DNA from: ATX-6F1 sp943369485
Lineage (GTDB): Bacteria; Cyanobacteriota; Cyanobacteriia; PCC-6307; Cyanobiaceae
Direction of reading: 5' to 3'
DNA: 24,022 bases
Assembly: GCA_943369485.1 (NCBI GenBank)
Contig: CALRNH020000024.1
Span: 1-24,022 of the forward strand
Translations under genes and position numbers: made by a program
Notes under the pieces: generated by a model
Told to the model about the DNA's origin: nothing
The model's input: the letters and a program-made list of their open reading frames with translations, nothing else
The model's database searches: none
Shown: positions 1 through 8,011 of the stretch, piece by piece
How positions within the stretch are numbered: position 1 is the first letter of the stretch
Layout of the letters: each line of letters begins with the position of its first letter

Positions 1-261
1 CTGGTGGACAAGGGCAATTCGATCGTGGTGATCGAGCACAACCTCGATGTGATCCGCTGCTCCGACTGGCTGATTGACCTGGGCCCCGAAGGCGGCGACA
101 AAGGTGGTGAGATCGTCGTGACGGGCACTCCTGAGGAGGTGGCTCAGCATCCCACCAGCCACGCGGGGCCTGATCTAAAGCTGTTGCTGGCACAGCATCC
201 GCCGGAGGCGGTGAAGAAATCAGAGAGATTGGATGTTGACGATGGTAGTGGCAAAAAGTGA
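1..261 (+). CDS. uvrA: UvrA excinuclease ABC subunit A, C-terminal fragment
   Basis: This is the C-terminal end of the UvrA ATPase of nucleotide excision repair, which with UvrB scans DNA for bulky lesions in the cytoplasm. The reading frame is open at the first base of the window, so the start lies outside. The visible part holds the end of the second ABC ATPase domain: the VVIEHNLDVIR segment contains the H-loop histidine, and it is followed by the DWLIDLGPEGG stretch typical of UvrA. A short charged tail (SERLDVDDGSGKK) ends the protein. It is a housekeeping gene and marks the chromosomal side of the accessory region. The identification is secure from the conserved motif. Only the tail length is lineage specific. 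Confidence 0.95.
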   Translation: MVDKGNSIVVIEHNLDVIRCSDWLIDLGPEGGDKGGEIVVTGTPEEVAQHPTSHAGPDLKLLLAQHPPEAVKKSERLDVDDGSGKK

Positions 262-318
262 ACTATCGATCACAATTGCATTGGCATTCAGGCATCAGCT
301 GTGCAATCATGAGGATTT

Positions 319-1056
319 TCAATCTTTAATATAAAAATCGAACTCACCATGAGTTCCGTGTGTAAATCCCTCGCCGTGTATGGCATTGTGGAAGGCATCG
401 CTACAGCCTTCGACCATTCGATCATGCAACTCGCATGAGATTACTTTTGACCTTCTGATCCACGTCTTAGAATTAGAGTCTGAAAAGATTGTCCTTTCAG
501 AGCCTTCAATATCAATTTTAAGAAAGCCAATTGTTTCGATATTAGCTGAGCTCATGATGTCTGGAACAGACATCGCTTGAATCCTTGGCGATACATGCTC
601 ACCTCCTTGCACCTCACGAACCATAGTTCCCCAGTCGCCACCAACTTTGCCTGAGATGGTGAGATCACATGTTTTTGACCAGACTCCAATATTAAGGCAT
701 TCAATATTGCCAAATTGACGACAGTTGAGTTTGGCAATTAGAAAGTTGTCGGAATCAGGCTCTGCTAAAACAATCTTGGCTTCTGGATACTTATGGGCTA
801 AATATGTGCTCGCCAGGCCAATATAGCCACCAAGGTCAAGAATTGTATGGGGTGACTCGGGTAGAAAATCATACTCTTTGTTGAGATAGATCTGGATGAA
901 GTTATCGATATCGCTTGTGGAGCGACGCAAGTAAATTGGCGCATCAAAGCCATGCGGGATGATTGATATTAATTCGTTCCTAGAACCCTGTTTCGCGAAG
1001 AAGAAAAACTGATTCCAGATTTCTTCTGTCATTCCCGAAAGGTTTAGAGTATACAT
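319..1056 (-). CDS. FkbM-family SAM-dependent methyltransferase
   Basis: A 245-aa protein with the class I methyltransferase fold. Motif I is ILDLGGYIGLAS (about residues 92-103), the acidic residue binding the SAM ribose is in AEPDSDN (about 117-123), and the FkbM signature FLKIDIEGSE lies near residues 178-187. FkbM proteins usually O-methylate sugars or polyketides; the substrate here cannot be told. The gene and its flanks (about 260-1130) are clearly more AT-rich than the surrounding sequence, and it faces uvrA convergently with no co-transcribed neighbour. This suggests recent acquisition. In cyanobacteria such single genes often serve cell-surface polysaccharide modification, but that is inference. 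The ATG at 1056 gives a full-length domain. Confidence 0.85.
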   Translation of the reverse strand: MYTLNLSGMTEEIWNQFFFFAKQGSRNELISIIPHGFDAPIYLRRSTSDIDNFIQIYLNKEYDFLPESPHTILDLGGYIGLASTYLAHKYPEAKIVLAEPDSDNFLIAKLNCRQFGNIECLNIGVWSKTCDLTISGKVGGDWGTMVREVQGGEHVSPRIQAMSVPDIMSSANIETIGFLKIDIEGSERTIFSDSNSKTWIRRSKVISCELHDRMVEGCSDAFHNAIHGEGFTHGTHGEFDFYIKD

Positions 1057-1592
1057 CGAGATTTTGTTTTCCGCACTATAGCATAGTCAATTAGTGCGAT
1101 TATAGGTTTCTTTCTCGTGTCCACCTCGTCAATCTATGCCGCTCCCTGAAAGGCTGTGACATACACAACAGAATTGGTTGAATTCACCATGGCTGAATTG
1201 GACAGCACGGATTCTGAGATGAGGAGAAGCCCACCTCAGGCTTCTGAAGAAGCAGCCCACGTGAATGACCCGACGTAGACGACTCGCCGGGATGTCTTCA
1301 GGCCGCTTCTGGAGCAGGGTTACAGCCAAGGGCGAAGGAGTAATGCTGGCTGGTAGCGGATTGATCCCCAGATCCTCTTCCAGATGTTGGTGCAGCAGCA
1401 ATTGGGTAGCGACCCTCCTCCTCGGTTACACCCCTCGCACGGGTGATACCTAGGCTCGGCCACCCGTTTGGCCGTGTAGCGCCTTTTGATCCACAGCGAC
1501 AGAGGGGCGTGCCTCACGGGGCTCCATGCCGATACAGGAGCCCTGTAGTTGTTTCCTGAGACACGTCTATGCCGTTGCGCTGACCCGCCTAC
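1057..1592. other. Non-coding/decayed stretch between methyltransferase and IS remnant
   Basis: I recognise no gene here. Short open frames on both strands (for example minus-strand 1129-1401) show no family motif. Base composition shifts from AT-rich to GC-rich near 1130. The position next to the IS21 remnant suggests degraded mobile-element sequence. Confidence 0.5.
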
Positions 1593-1727
1593 CTAACCGT
1601 CGCCGAACAGGCGGTGGTCGCACTCCTGCTCGCAGAGGACATCAAGGAACTGGCCGGGGCTCCAACCCTCCGGCTCGGGCTGCTGAGCGAGCCGCTGCCC
1701 GTGGCATCGGAACCGCGCCAGCTTGAG
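1593..1727 (-). pseudogene. IS21-type istB remnant (N-terminal fragment)
   Basis: A 45-codon minus-strand frame reads LKLARFRCHGQRLAQQPEPEG and then WSPGQFLDVLCEQECDHRL before a stop. This matches the N-terminal region of IstB-like transposition helper ATPases, which begin with a short helical segment of the form LKL..F...W..LA...E.EGWS. The Walker A and B ATPase parts are absent, so only a fragment survives. It lies downstream of the istA remnant in the order istA-istB expected for IS21. No start codon or terminal inverted repeat could be fixed. Confidence 0.6.
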
Positions 1728-1859
1728 TTGTCACCGCTGCGCAGAACCCTGGCGGCTAGAGCAGCAGCGGCAGGGCCGCTTCCACTGCAGCTGAGCGGGG
1801 CACCGGGGAGGAGGAGGTCATTAGAGGCCAGTAGGTGTCGGGGATGTCGCTTGACAGGC

Positions 1860-3236
1860 TGCCTGTGCGGGGCGGCACCCGGAAGCGCTGCTGCAAGAGC
1901 AAGAGGGTCAGGTTTTGGCGCTGTTGGGCCTGCTCAAGGAAGGCGAGCACCAGTTCAATGAGGCCACCCGCACCGCGACATAGAGGGCCTCAACCATGAG
2001 CCGTGCAGCGGCGTCACGATCACCATTGGCCAGGAGCTGCTACCAGAAGTCCCACCAGTACTGATCAGGGAAGAGGTGGGCTGGTAACGGCAATGCAGAA
2101 GCGCCCTGGGCTTGGCGTGCAGACCATCGATCAGGTGCTCCAGGTCAATGCACCAGGCCCTGGGGCCATGGCTGCTGCTGCGGTAACCGCGGGGGAGTTG
2201 GCAGACCCAGTCGATGCCGAGGTAGACGATCAGCCGTTCATGGTGCAGCCACACCGTGACCTGCCGCACTTCGATCGTGCTGGTGCTGCGCCCACGCACT
2301 GTGAGCAGTTCGCCGTCGGCAAGGCGGAAGGCCGACAAGGCACCGAGATGCTCAAGTTTCTGCTCGTAGCACTGCTGCCTGGGGGCATTGAGAGCACGGA
2401 ACACCTCGGCAAGCAGTTCGCCGTATTCAGCCGGCTCGTCGAAATCGCAGCTGCCGCGCAGCAGCAGCTGCTGCTCCAGTCGCCATTTCACATGGCTTGC
2501 GGTGCCTCGACGATGCCGTTTTCGTGGGCCACACCGCGGTTGTTCCGGTTGGGGGACAGGCCGTCGTGGGCGCAAAGGGCCTGGTAGCGGGGGGTGATGT
2601 CGAGGGCATAGCTGCCGTCGCGGCTGGCGGCCGAGGCCGATCGAGCGCAACTTCCGTGGCCTCCCCCGCAGGCCTCCAGGGCGTTCTGCAGCCCTTCTGA
2701 GAGAGCCACAAAGCTTTCGCCGCCGTGAATCACCTGGCCATAAGCCCAGCCAGTCCAGGCGGTCGTGGAACAGCAGGTGCGGAAAGGGATCACCGCGAAG
2801 GGTGATCTCCACCCGCTTGACCTTGGTGAAATCGCAGAAGCCGATCTGACTGGGCTGATAGGCCAACGGGAACATCACCCCGGCGCCAGGCCATGCAACG
2901 CCTTCCAGTGCTGCATCTTCCGCTGCAGGGTGCGTTTGACCGAACTCCAGTCCTGGTCTGGATTCGGCTCCTGCAGGTGCACCAGCAAAGCGGTGGGCGT
3001 CAAGGCCGGGTGGCGCTCCAATAACGGCACAAAAGGGGCTCCCATACCTCCGCCAACGGGTCAGGTCGGCGCCTGCTGCGGGATTTGGCGGGTTTGGTTT
3101 GGATGCGGTCGAGATCAATCCGCTGGGCACTGCTCATCGAAACACCCGCCGCAGCGGCAGCCACCTCCTGGCGGCTACCGACTCGTCGTTTGGACATGTA
3201 CAGCGCAATCATTTGAGCAGTGAGGGGAGCTGGCAA
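1860..3236 (-). pseudogene. Decayed IS21-family transposase (istA)
   Basis: Pieces of an IstA integrase appear in successive minus-strand frames. The N-terminal helix-turn-helix (YMSKRRVGSRQEVAAAAAGV) begins at about 3203. A DDE-domain start (QIGFCDFTKVKRVEITLRGD) lies near 2810-2860, followed after a frame change by HGGESFVALSEGLQNALEA and then by FDEPAEYGELLAEVF in the first frame. A C-terminal LLLLQQRFRVPP lies near 1885. The reading frame changes at least three times, so no functional transposase is made. The long open frame at 1955-3130 joins true and false-frame segments and should not be read as one protein. Together with the istB fragment it marks an old insertion next to the tRNA. 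Confidence 0.75.
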
Positions 3237-3627
3237 CTGCTTCGCAGAAGCCTTTGGGCAACAGCCGTTGACCTGCGCATGGCAACCGGATTCAATTCAG
3301 CCCCTCAGGAGCGGTCAACCGTTTGGCGCGACCCCTCATCCAGATTGCCGCCGAATTGTCGGGGGAATGGGCTGACCTCAGCTCAGTCCACCAGCAGAGA
3401 CGGAGCGAGCCCTCCGTATGGAGGGCCACGACAAGCGCCCACGTCATCCATCTGTGATCGACCACTTCCTCAGGATGGCTGTCGGGCAGAGCTTCCATGC
3501 CGAACCAACAGTCACCAAAGAGATGCCCAGACTTGTCCTCACGAAATCGGGGGACGCCCACGTTGCTGGAGCTGATCCCAAGGCAGGTCAAGGGAAGTCA
3601 GGCATCACTGCCCTATGCTGGGTCATG
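3237..3627. other. Intergenic stretch without recognisable gene
   Basis: Sequence between the istA remnant and tRNA-Pro. Open frames exist on both strands (minus 3292-3591; plus 3418-3735, which runs through the tRNA), but neither shows a domain, and the plus one is ruled out by the tRNA. It may contain the right end of the decayed IS and the tRNA promoter; I could define neither. Confidence 0.5.
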
Positions 3628-3701
3628 CGGGGCGTGGCGCAGCTTGGTAGCGCGGGTGCTTTGGGAGCACTAGGTCGCAGGTTCGAATCCTGTCGCCCCG
3701 A
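3628..3701 (+). tRNA. trnP: tRNA-Pro (anticodon UGG)
   Basis: A complete cloverleaf. The acceptor stem CGGGGCG (3628-3634) pairs perfectly with CGCCCCG (3694-3700), with discriminator A at 3701. The D-arm is GCGC...GCGC around AGCTTGGTA, the anticodon arm is GGTGC-TTTGGGA-GCACT with anticodon TGG, and the T-arm carries GGTTCGAATCC. No CCA is encoded. A rho-independent terminator follows. The gene borders the phage region, and tRNA genes are common integration sites for such elements. Confidence 0.97.
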
Positions 3702-3716
3702 TCGTAATCATACCAA

Positions 3717-3747
3717 GGGCTCTCGGGGATTCTGAGAGCCCTTTTTT
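3717..3747 (+). terminator. Rho-independent terminator after tRNA-Pro
   Basis: The stem GGGCTCTC/GAGAGCCC encloses a 9-nt loop and is followed directly by six T residues. It begins 16 nt after the tRNA 3' end. Confidence 0.9.
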
Positions 3748-3766
3748 ATGCCCCATCGAGGCCACT

Positions 3767-3788
3767 TGCGCACAAAATGCGCACAAAA
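3767..3788. repeat. Tandem 11-bp direct repeat (TGCGCACAAAA x2)
   Basis: Two perfect adjacent copies of TGCGCACAAAA lie between the tRNA terminator and the first phage gene. Tandem short repeats beside a tRNA can be recombinase arm-binding sites or part of an attachment region. That role is inference; I found no integrase in the window and no second copy elsewhere. Confidence 0.75.
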
Positions 3789-3803
3789 CCGCCCACGGGT
3801 CGC

Positions 3804-3980
3804 TCAGATCACCTCCTCGATCACATCCCAGCCCTGCTGCCGATACCACCGGGCAATCGTGTTCGCCATCCCCGGCGGCAGGTCGAACAGCCGGTGGTCC
3901 GGTTGCGGATGCTCGGGCGCCTTGCCATCGGCGCCCTCAGAGCGCAGCTCGCAGCGCAGGCGGATCAGGTTGCAGCTCAT
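3804..3980 (-). CDS. Small conserved-looking phage protein, 58 aa
   Basis: Last gene of the second structural operon. The start ATG at 3980 overlaps the stop of the 30-aa gene upstream as ATGA, which points to translational coupling and fixes this start rather than the longer in-frame extension to 4511. The product starts MSCNLIRLRCEL and ends with ARWYRQQGWDVIEEVI. It has no recognised domain and looks like a small cytoplasmic alpha/beta protein. Function unknown. Confidence 0.6.
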   Translation of the reverse strand: MSCNLIRLRCELRSEGADGKAPEHPQPDHRLFDLPPGMANTIARWYRQQGWDVIEEVI

Positions 3981-4069
3981 CGACCTAAGGCAGCGAGTAA
4001 GCGGCCGACAAAGACGGACAGCACGACGCTGAGCACAACCCACAGGCAGACGACGAAAAAGAGCAGCAT
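3977..4069 (-). CDS. 30-aa single-pass membrane peptide
   Basis: A very short frame read from ATG 4069: MLLFFVVCLWVVLSVVLS followed by VFVGRLLAALGR. Nearly the whole peptide is one hydrophobic helix of about 20 residues with a basic C-terminal end. It fills most of the gap between the 400-aa and 58-aa genes and shares an ATGA overlap with the latter. Its position at the end of a late structural operon would fit a small holin-like, spanin-like or virion membrane peptide, but this is inference. The Shine-Dalgarno site is weak. Confidence 0.5.
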   Translation of the reverse strand: MLLFFVVCLWVVLSVVLSVFVGRLLAALGR

Positions 4070-4090
4070 CGACGCGGAAAGCGATGTCCC

Positions 4091-5293
4091 TCAGCCATTG
4101 CCACGGGGCCACAGCACCCCACTGCTGGGCCTGCCGCTGCCCCCGCCGCCACCACCACCGCTGCCCTGCAGTTGCTTGGAAAAGAACGGGTGCTGACGCA
4201 CGCCAGGGGCCCCCATCACCGACAGGGGCCAGTCCCAGACGAAATCCGGCATCGCCGTCGGCCCCGTCGCCAGCGGCTGCAGGGGCGAGAGGGGGCAGAA
4301 GCTGAGCCGATCCGGCAGGGTCTGCCACGGCAGCGAACCGATGGTGCTCCAGCCCGCCAGAGCTGCTGGTGTGCTGGTGGGGTGCAGATACCAGAGATCG
4401 GTGGCGCCGCTGTAGGCCGCGGCGAGCTGATAGAAGGTGCCGCCACCCCCCGGCTTGCTCACCCGCCCCAGGCGGCGCGGATCCGAGAGTTGGTTGGACC
4501 GCCAGAAGCAATCCGGCAGGGCCAGCCGGGGCGTCACCGCACCCGGCGAGAAGATGCCGCTCGTGGTACCCGAGAGATAGAGCCCGCAGCCCTGGATCAG
4601 TTGCTGCTCGCTGCCGGTCGGCGGCGGCGGAATGATCGCAGCCGCTGCCATGGTGTTGTTGTTCCAGGCATAACTGTTCTGCGAATAGAACATGCCGGAA
4701 TAGGCATTAGAGCGGTTGAAGTAGATGTTCCAGCCGCTCGATGCTGGAGATTTGAACAGCAGCAGCGTGTGGTTCTGCGTGTAGATGTCCGAGCCAATCG
4801 GCGCGATCGTGTAGCAGAAGAACTCCTTGGCAGGGGCGGTGTCCATCTGCACCACCAAAATGGCGCCGTAATCAATCGCCGGTGTTCCATCCGGCGCGTA
4901 ATGCGACAGCCCCGCACTCACATTCGCCAGGGTGGCGCCAAACGTGCCATAGCCGCCGTTGCTGCTGTCGTTGGTGTAAGCACTCTCCAGGCCCAGCCTC
5001 AACGCCGCCGAACTGGACGAGGCGCTGTAACCCTGCACCTTGCTGGTGTTGTAGAAGCTCAGTAGCACTGGATTGACAGGGTGGCCCAGGCGCCACACGT
5101 ACCCGAAGTTCGTTGCACCCGTGGCCGAACTGTGATCCTTGACGACCTGCAGCGGGCAGTTGTTTCCAGGGTTGCCATTCACCGCCGCCGCAAACGCCGT
5201 GAATGCTTCGCTCAGCCGCAGGCCAGGGCTACCGGCTGCCGCGCTCGTCCAATTCCAGGAGGCCCATTGCAGGGCAGAGCAGGAAAGAGCCAT
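4091..5293 (-). CDS. Phage structural protein, 400 aa, glycine-rich C-terminus
   Basis: A 400-aa protein of unrecognised family. It is rich in Ser, Gly, Tyr and Asn (for example FGYVWRLGHPVNPVLLSFYN and SQNSYAWNNNTMA), as is common in receptor-binding or appendage proteins. No transmembrane segment is apparent. Near the C-terminus (about residues 381-388) there is an uninterrupted run of Gly flanked by Ser (SGGGGGGGGSG), ending close to the stop. A good Shine-Dalgarno site (AGGGAGG) lies about 9 nt before the ATG at 5293, in a 20-nt gap after the 288-aa gene. Its place downstream of the collagen-like fibre suggests a particle appendage; precise function unknown. The glycine run could be a flexible linker or a secreted tail. 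Confidence 0.7.
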   Translation of the reverse strand: MALSCSALQWASWNWTSAAAGSPGLRLSEAFTAFAAAVNGNPGNNCPLQVVKDHSSATGATNFGYVWRLGHPVNPVLLSFYNTSKVQGYSASSSSAALRLGLESAYTNDSSNGGYGTFGATLANVSAGLSHYAPDGTPAIDYGAILVVQMDTAPAKEFFCYTIAPIGSDIYTQNHTLLLFKSPASSGWNIYFNRSNAYSGMFYSQNSYAWNNNTMAAAAIIPPPPTGSEQQLIQGCGLYLSGTTSGIFSPGAVTPRLALPDCFWRSNQLSDPRRLGRVSKPGGGGTFYQLAAAYSGATDLWYLHPTSTPAALAGWSTIGSLPWQTLPDRLSFCPLSPLQPLATGPTAMPDFVWDWPLSVMGAPGVRQHPFFSKQLQGSGGGGGGGSGRPSSGVLWPRGNG

Positions 5294-5313
5294 GGCGTCA
5301 GCCTCCCTTCACA

Positions 5314-6180
5314 TCAACGGGTGGGATCAACCACCCGCACCGCCAGGCGGGCGGGGCCGAGTTGCAGCCATTCGCTGCCATCTCCGGCCTTGACGTAGCC
5401 CAGATGGCTGAGGGTGCGGTGGTACTGCGCCAGGTCTTCCGGCAACACCACCGGATCCCACCACTGCACAGGCGGCAGCGGTGTGGAGAAGAATGGACCT
5501 GGTGTGATCGGCTGCCACTGGGCTGGCCGGCTCAACAACGACGCGGTGACACCACTGAAATACTCCAGCCGGAAGCTGGAGGCGAGCATCAGCTGCGGCA
5601 GGTTGCGGCTCCAAGCCGCCGTGCTGATCACCCCCGCCATGTCGGTGTTCGAGAGGTGCCAGTCGCCGGTGGTCACGTCCTTGGCGATCAGCAGCGCCAG
5701 CGCCTGGCGGTTGCTCCAGGTGTGCTGGCTCCACCCAAAGGCAAAGAACTCCTGCCCCGACTTGAGGCTCCAGGCCGCGGCTGCCGCCAGCGGGTAGGGC
5801 GTGGCCAGGGACGCAGCCGTGTTGGTGGTTCCACGGCCGCCACTGAGCAGGCCATGGGCTCCGAGGCCACCGGCCGGGTTGTGGCCCGAGGCCAGGCCCA
5901 CATGGGTCGTGACTGCCGCCGTGGCGAGGTTGAGCACCCATTGGCTCATCAGCTCCACCGGCTGGCCCAGGTTCAACGCGGCCAGCCGTGCTTTCAGGGT
6001 CCAGCCCAGGAACCCCGGCGCCTGCTGGCTGTTCGTGCTCAGCGTCAGCAACTGGCCCGGGTTCTGGGCGTTCGCCGCCGTGATCCAGGCCGCAAGGTCA
6101 CCGTCCACCAGCGCAGCCACCTCCACCAGCTGGCTGCCCTGATCCCCCCGGCGGCACAGATCCCGAATCGTCGCCGCCAT
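5314..6180 (-). CDS. Phage structural protein of unknown function, 288 aa
   Basis: A 288-aa protein with no family I recognise. Its start ATG at 6180 shares one base with the stop of the preceding gene (TGATG), indicating translational coupling. The sequence contains repeated Trp and Ala/Leu-rich segments (WSLKSGQEFFAFGWSQHTWS; LIAKDVTTGDWHLSNTDMAG) and no signal peptide or membrane helix. It is the third gene of the operon headed by the collagen-like fibre and probably belongs to the same appendage. Codon use and GC match its neighbours. Confidence 0.65.
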   Translation of the reverse strand: MAATIRDLCRRGDQGSQLVEVAALVDGDLAAWITAANAQNPGQLLTLSTNSQQAPGFLGWTLKARLAALNLGQPVELMSQWVLNLATAAVTTHVGLASGHNPAGGLGAHGLLSGGRGTTNTAASLATPYPLAAAAAWSLKSGQEFFAFGWSQHTWSNRQALALLIAKDVTTGDWHLSNTDMAGVISTAAWSRNLPQLMLASSFRLEYFSGVTASLLSRPAQWQPITPGPFFSTPLPPVQWWDPVVLPEDLAQYHRTLSHLGYVKAGDGSEWLQLGPARLAVRVVDPTR

Positions 6181-6611
6181 CAGCTCACAGCAACCGGAAT
6201 CGTGTCGTGCTCCACCAGGGCCAGCACCGACACCGTTGCCGCATGGGGCACCGCCAACTGCGTGCGCACCCGCGCCCAGATCCGTCCCTGCAAGGGCGTC
6301 TCCCCGTTGGAGTAGGTCGAGCCCGGCGCTGGAACCAGCAACGCAGTGCCGGCGTCGAACAACAGATCCAGCAGCACCCCAGCCGAGAGCGGCGGATCTT
6401 CCGTCACCGGACGCTGCGCGTCCGCCGTGCGGGCCGCCGCTGTCGCGTAGAAGGTCACCCAGGCGGGCACATCACAGCCCACCGCCAGGAAGCGGCCGTC
6501 GGTGCCCAACTCCACAAAGGTCAGATCCAGCACCGATGGGGCGCTGACTGTGGCCGTGGTCCGTTCCTCGAGCACGCGCCGGGGCGTGTCAATCCGAGGA
6601 ACCCACTCCAT
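6180..6611 (-). CDS. Phage structural protein of unknown function, 143 aa
   Basis: A 143-aa beta-rich protein starting MEWVPRIDTPRRVLEER. This ATG (6611) overlaps the stop of the fibre gene as TGATG and is preferred over the upstream in-frame start at 6680, which lies within the fibre gene. The segment ATVSAPSVLDLTFVELG followed by FLAVGCDVPAWVTFYA has the spacing of a small immunoglobulin-like or fibronectin-like beta domain, which would fit a fibre accessory or baseplate decoration. That fold assignment is only an impression. It is tightly coupled to both neighbours. Confidence 0.65.
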   Translation of the reverse strand: MEWVPRIDTPRRVLEERTTATVSAPSVLDLTFVELGTDGRFLAVGCDVPAWVTFYATAAARTADAQRPVTEDPPLSAGVLLDLLFDAGTALLVPAPGSTYSNGETPLQGRIWARVRTQLAVPHAATVSVLALVEHDTIPVAVS

Positions 6612-7951
6612 CAGGGGCGAACCGGAATCCGGCGGATCGCCCGCACCGACTGGTTGGCCGTCTTGCTCACCGACCCCCACTCGCCGTAATACCAGTCCTG
6701 ACTCACAGCAGTGGTGGCCGCGTCCTCCGTCGAGCTCCAGTTGGGTCCATCAAAGAAGGCCTGGGCACCACCACTGATGAACACCGTCACCGTGGTGGTC
6801 GGCGGCAGCGACACCGAATAGTTCGCCGTGGTTGGCGGCACCGCATACGGGTTGGCCCCGAATCCTGCGGTGTTGCCCTCGGCGTTGTCGGGCTTGAACT
6901 TGCGGAACAGGATCTCCAGCTCGTAGATCGCCGGCACATACCAGTCGCTGTAGCCGCCGATCGAGAGCGCCCGCGCCCACTGGGCCGCCGGGTGGCCCGC
7001 ATCGTTGGCAGCGTTGCTGTTCGCCAGGCCATCGAAGGTGCTGCCCGCACCGCTGGTGGCGGTGTTGGCGGTCTTGAGCACCTTGTTGCTCTGGCCCGTG
7101 GCCTTGGGCGAAATGATCAGCGCGTGGGTCGCCACCCCATTGCCGCTCTGGGAGATCAGCCCGCCGTAGAAGCCGCCCTCATAGGCCGCGCCGATCGCCG
7201 GCAGATCCGCCACCCGCACAGGCCCCAGCTCGTAGACATTGCCGGTGCTCTGATCGAGGTAGAGGTCGCCATCGATCGCGCCCGGAATGTTCGCGGGCGG
7301 CGCCCCACTGCCCACGAACCAGCCCGTCCCCCGGCTGCCCTGCGTCCCAGCAGGGCCGGTCGCACCGGTTGGACCCTGCGGGCCGGTGGAGCCGGTCAGG
7401 CCCTGTGGCCCTTGCGCGCCCGTGGTGCCCTGCGGCCCTTGGGGGCCCTGAGGGCCGATCGCGCCAGCGGACCCAGCGGCACCGGCCGGTCCCTGTGGGC
7501 CGGTCGGCCCCGCTGGACCCTGCGGCCCCTGGATCGCGCCGGCATTGACCCAGGTGGTGCTGCCCGCATCCCAGCTGTAGAGCGTGTCGCCCTCGTCCTG
7601 GACGATGTAGGCGTCACCCTGCTGCCGGTTGCTGGTCGGCAGGGCGCTGTAGGTCGGAACAGTTCCCTTGAGGTTGATACCGGTGCCCGCCGGGCCCTGG
7701 GCGCCAGTTGTGCCCTGCGGACCCTGAGCCCCGGTGTTGCCGGTATCACCCTTGGGGCCAGCGGGGCCCTGAGCACCGGCCGGGCCTTGGGCGCCAGCAG
7801 CGCCATCAGCACCGCCCGGCCCCTGAGGGCCTACGGGCCCCTGGATCCCCTGCGGGCCCTGCGACCCTTGGGCACCGTCAGCACCAGCAGGGCCCGTGGG
7901 CCCCTGAGGTCCCTGCGGGCCTCGGATGTTGCCGGTGTTCGTCCAGGCCAT
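6611..7951 (-). CDS. Collagen-like fibre protein with Lcl_C/DUF1566-type C-terminal domain
   Basis: A 446-aa protein. Residues about 10-90 and 140-205 are Gly-X-Y triplets (GPQGPQGPTGPAGADG type), expected to form trimeric collagen-like shafts. Between them (about 92-140) is a phage-fibre insert containing TYSALPTSNRQQGDAYIVQD. Residues about 206-242 carry the tail-fibre motif GWFVGSGAPP...GDLYLDQSTGNVYEL. The C-terminus (about 255-446) resembles the DUF1566/Lcl_C domain, with GYSDWYVPAIYELEILFR, NWSSTEDA and VRAIRRI. Lcl_C is the adhesive head of Legionella collagen-like protein, and related C-type-lectin-like heads occur on phage fibres. It heads the second operon, 27 nt after the 29-bp element. 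It is probably the receptor-binding fibre. Confidence 0.85.
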   Translation of the reverse strand: MAWTNTGNIRGPQGPQGPTGPAGADGAQGSQGPQGIQGPVGPQGPGGADGAAGAQGPAGAQGPAGPKGDTGNTGAQGPQGTTGAQGPAGTGINLKGTVPTYSALPTSNRQQGDAYIVQDEGDTLYSWDAGSTTWVNAGAIQGPQGPAGPTGPQGPAGAAGSAGAIGPQGPQGPQGTTGAQGPQGLTGSTGPQGPTGATGPAGTQGSRGTGWFVGSGAPPANIPGAIDGDLYLDQSTGNVYELGPVRVADLPAIGAAYEGGFYGGLISQSGNGVATHALIISPKATGQSNKVLKTANTATSGAGSTFDGLANSNAANDAGHPAAQWARALSIGGYSDWYVPAIYELEILFRKFKPDNAEGNTAGFGANPYAVPPTTANYSVSLPPTTTVTVFISGGAQAFFDGPNWSSTEDAATTAVSQDWYYGEWGSVSKTANQSVRAIRRIPVRP

Positions 7952-7978
7952 GGGCAGCCGCCACCTGCGGGTGTCTCT

Positions 7979-8007
7979 CCACCTATTGCCAGCCCCATAG
8001 GGACAAG
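7979..8007 (-). promoter_or_regulatory. 29-bp repeated promoter-like element, copy A
   Basis: Read on the minus strand it contains CCTATGGGG-CTGGCAATAGGTGG. It matches copy B upstream of the capsid gene at 27 of 29 positions and ends 27 nt before the fibre ATG. It separates the two structural operons. It contains an inverted pair CCTAT...ATAGG. It could be a phage promoter or an operator; see findings. Confidence 0.75.
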
Positions 8008-8011
8008 CCGC

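Noticed and set aside
1955..3130. Intact 391-aa minus-strand gene
   Set aside because: Only parts are IstA-like; the rest (Arg/Pro-rich) is out-of-frame sequence, and the missing IstA pieces appear in other frames. It is a frameshifted pseudogene.
3418..3735. 105-aa plus-strand ORF
   Set aside because: Its 3' part is the tRNA-Pro gene and terminator read as protein.
6611..7000. Variable region of a diversity-generating retroelement
   Set aside because: The C-terminal fold class fits, but no reverse transcriptase, template repeat or accessory gene is in the window.
7300..7930. Short regularly repeated units resembling a CRISPR or tandem array
   Set aside because: They are codons for Gly-X-Y triplets in the collagen-like fibre, irregular in spacing and without unique spacers.
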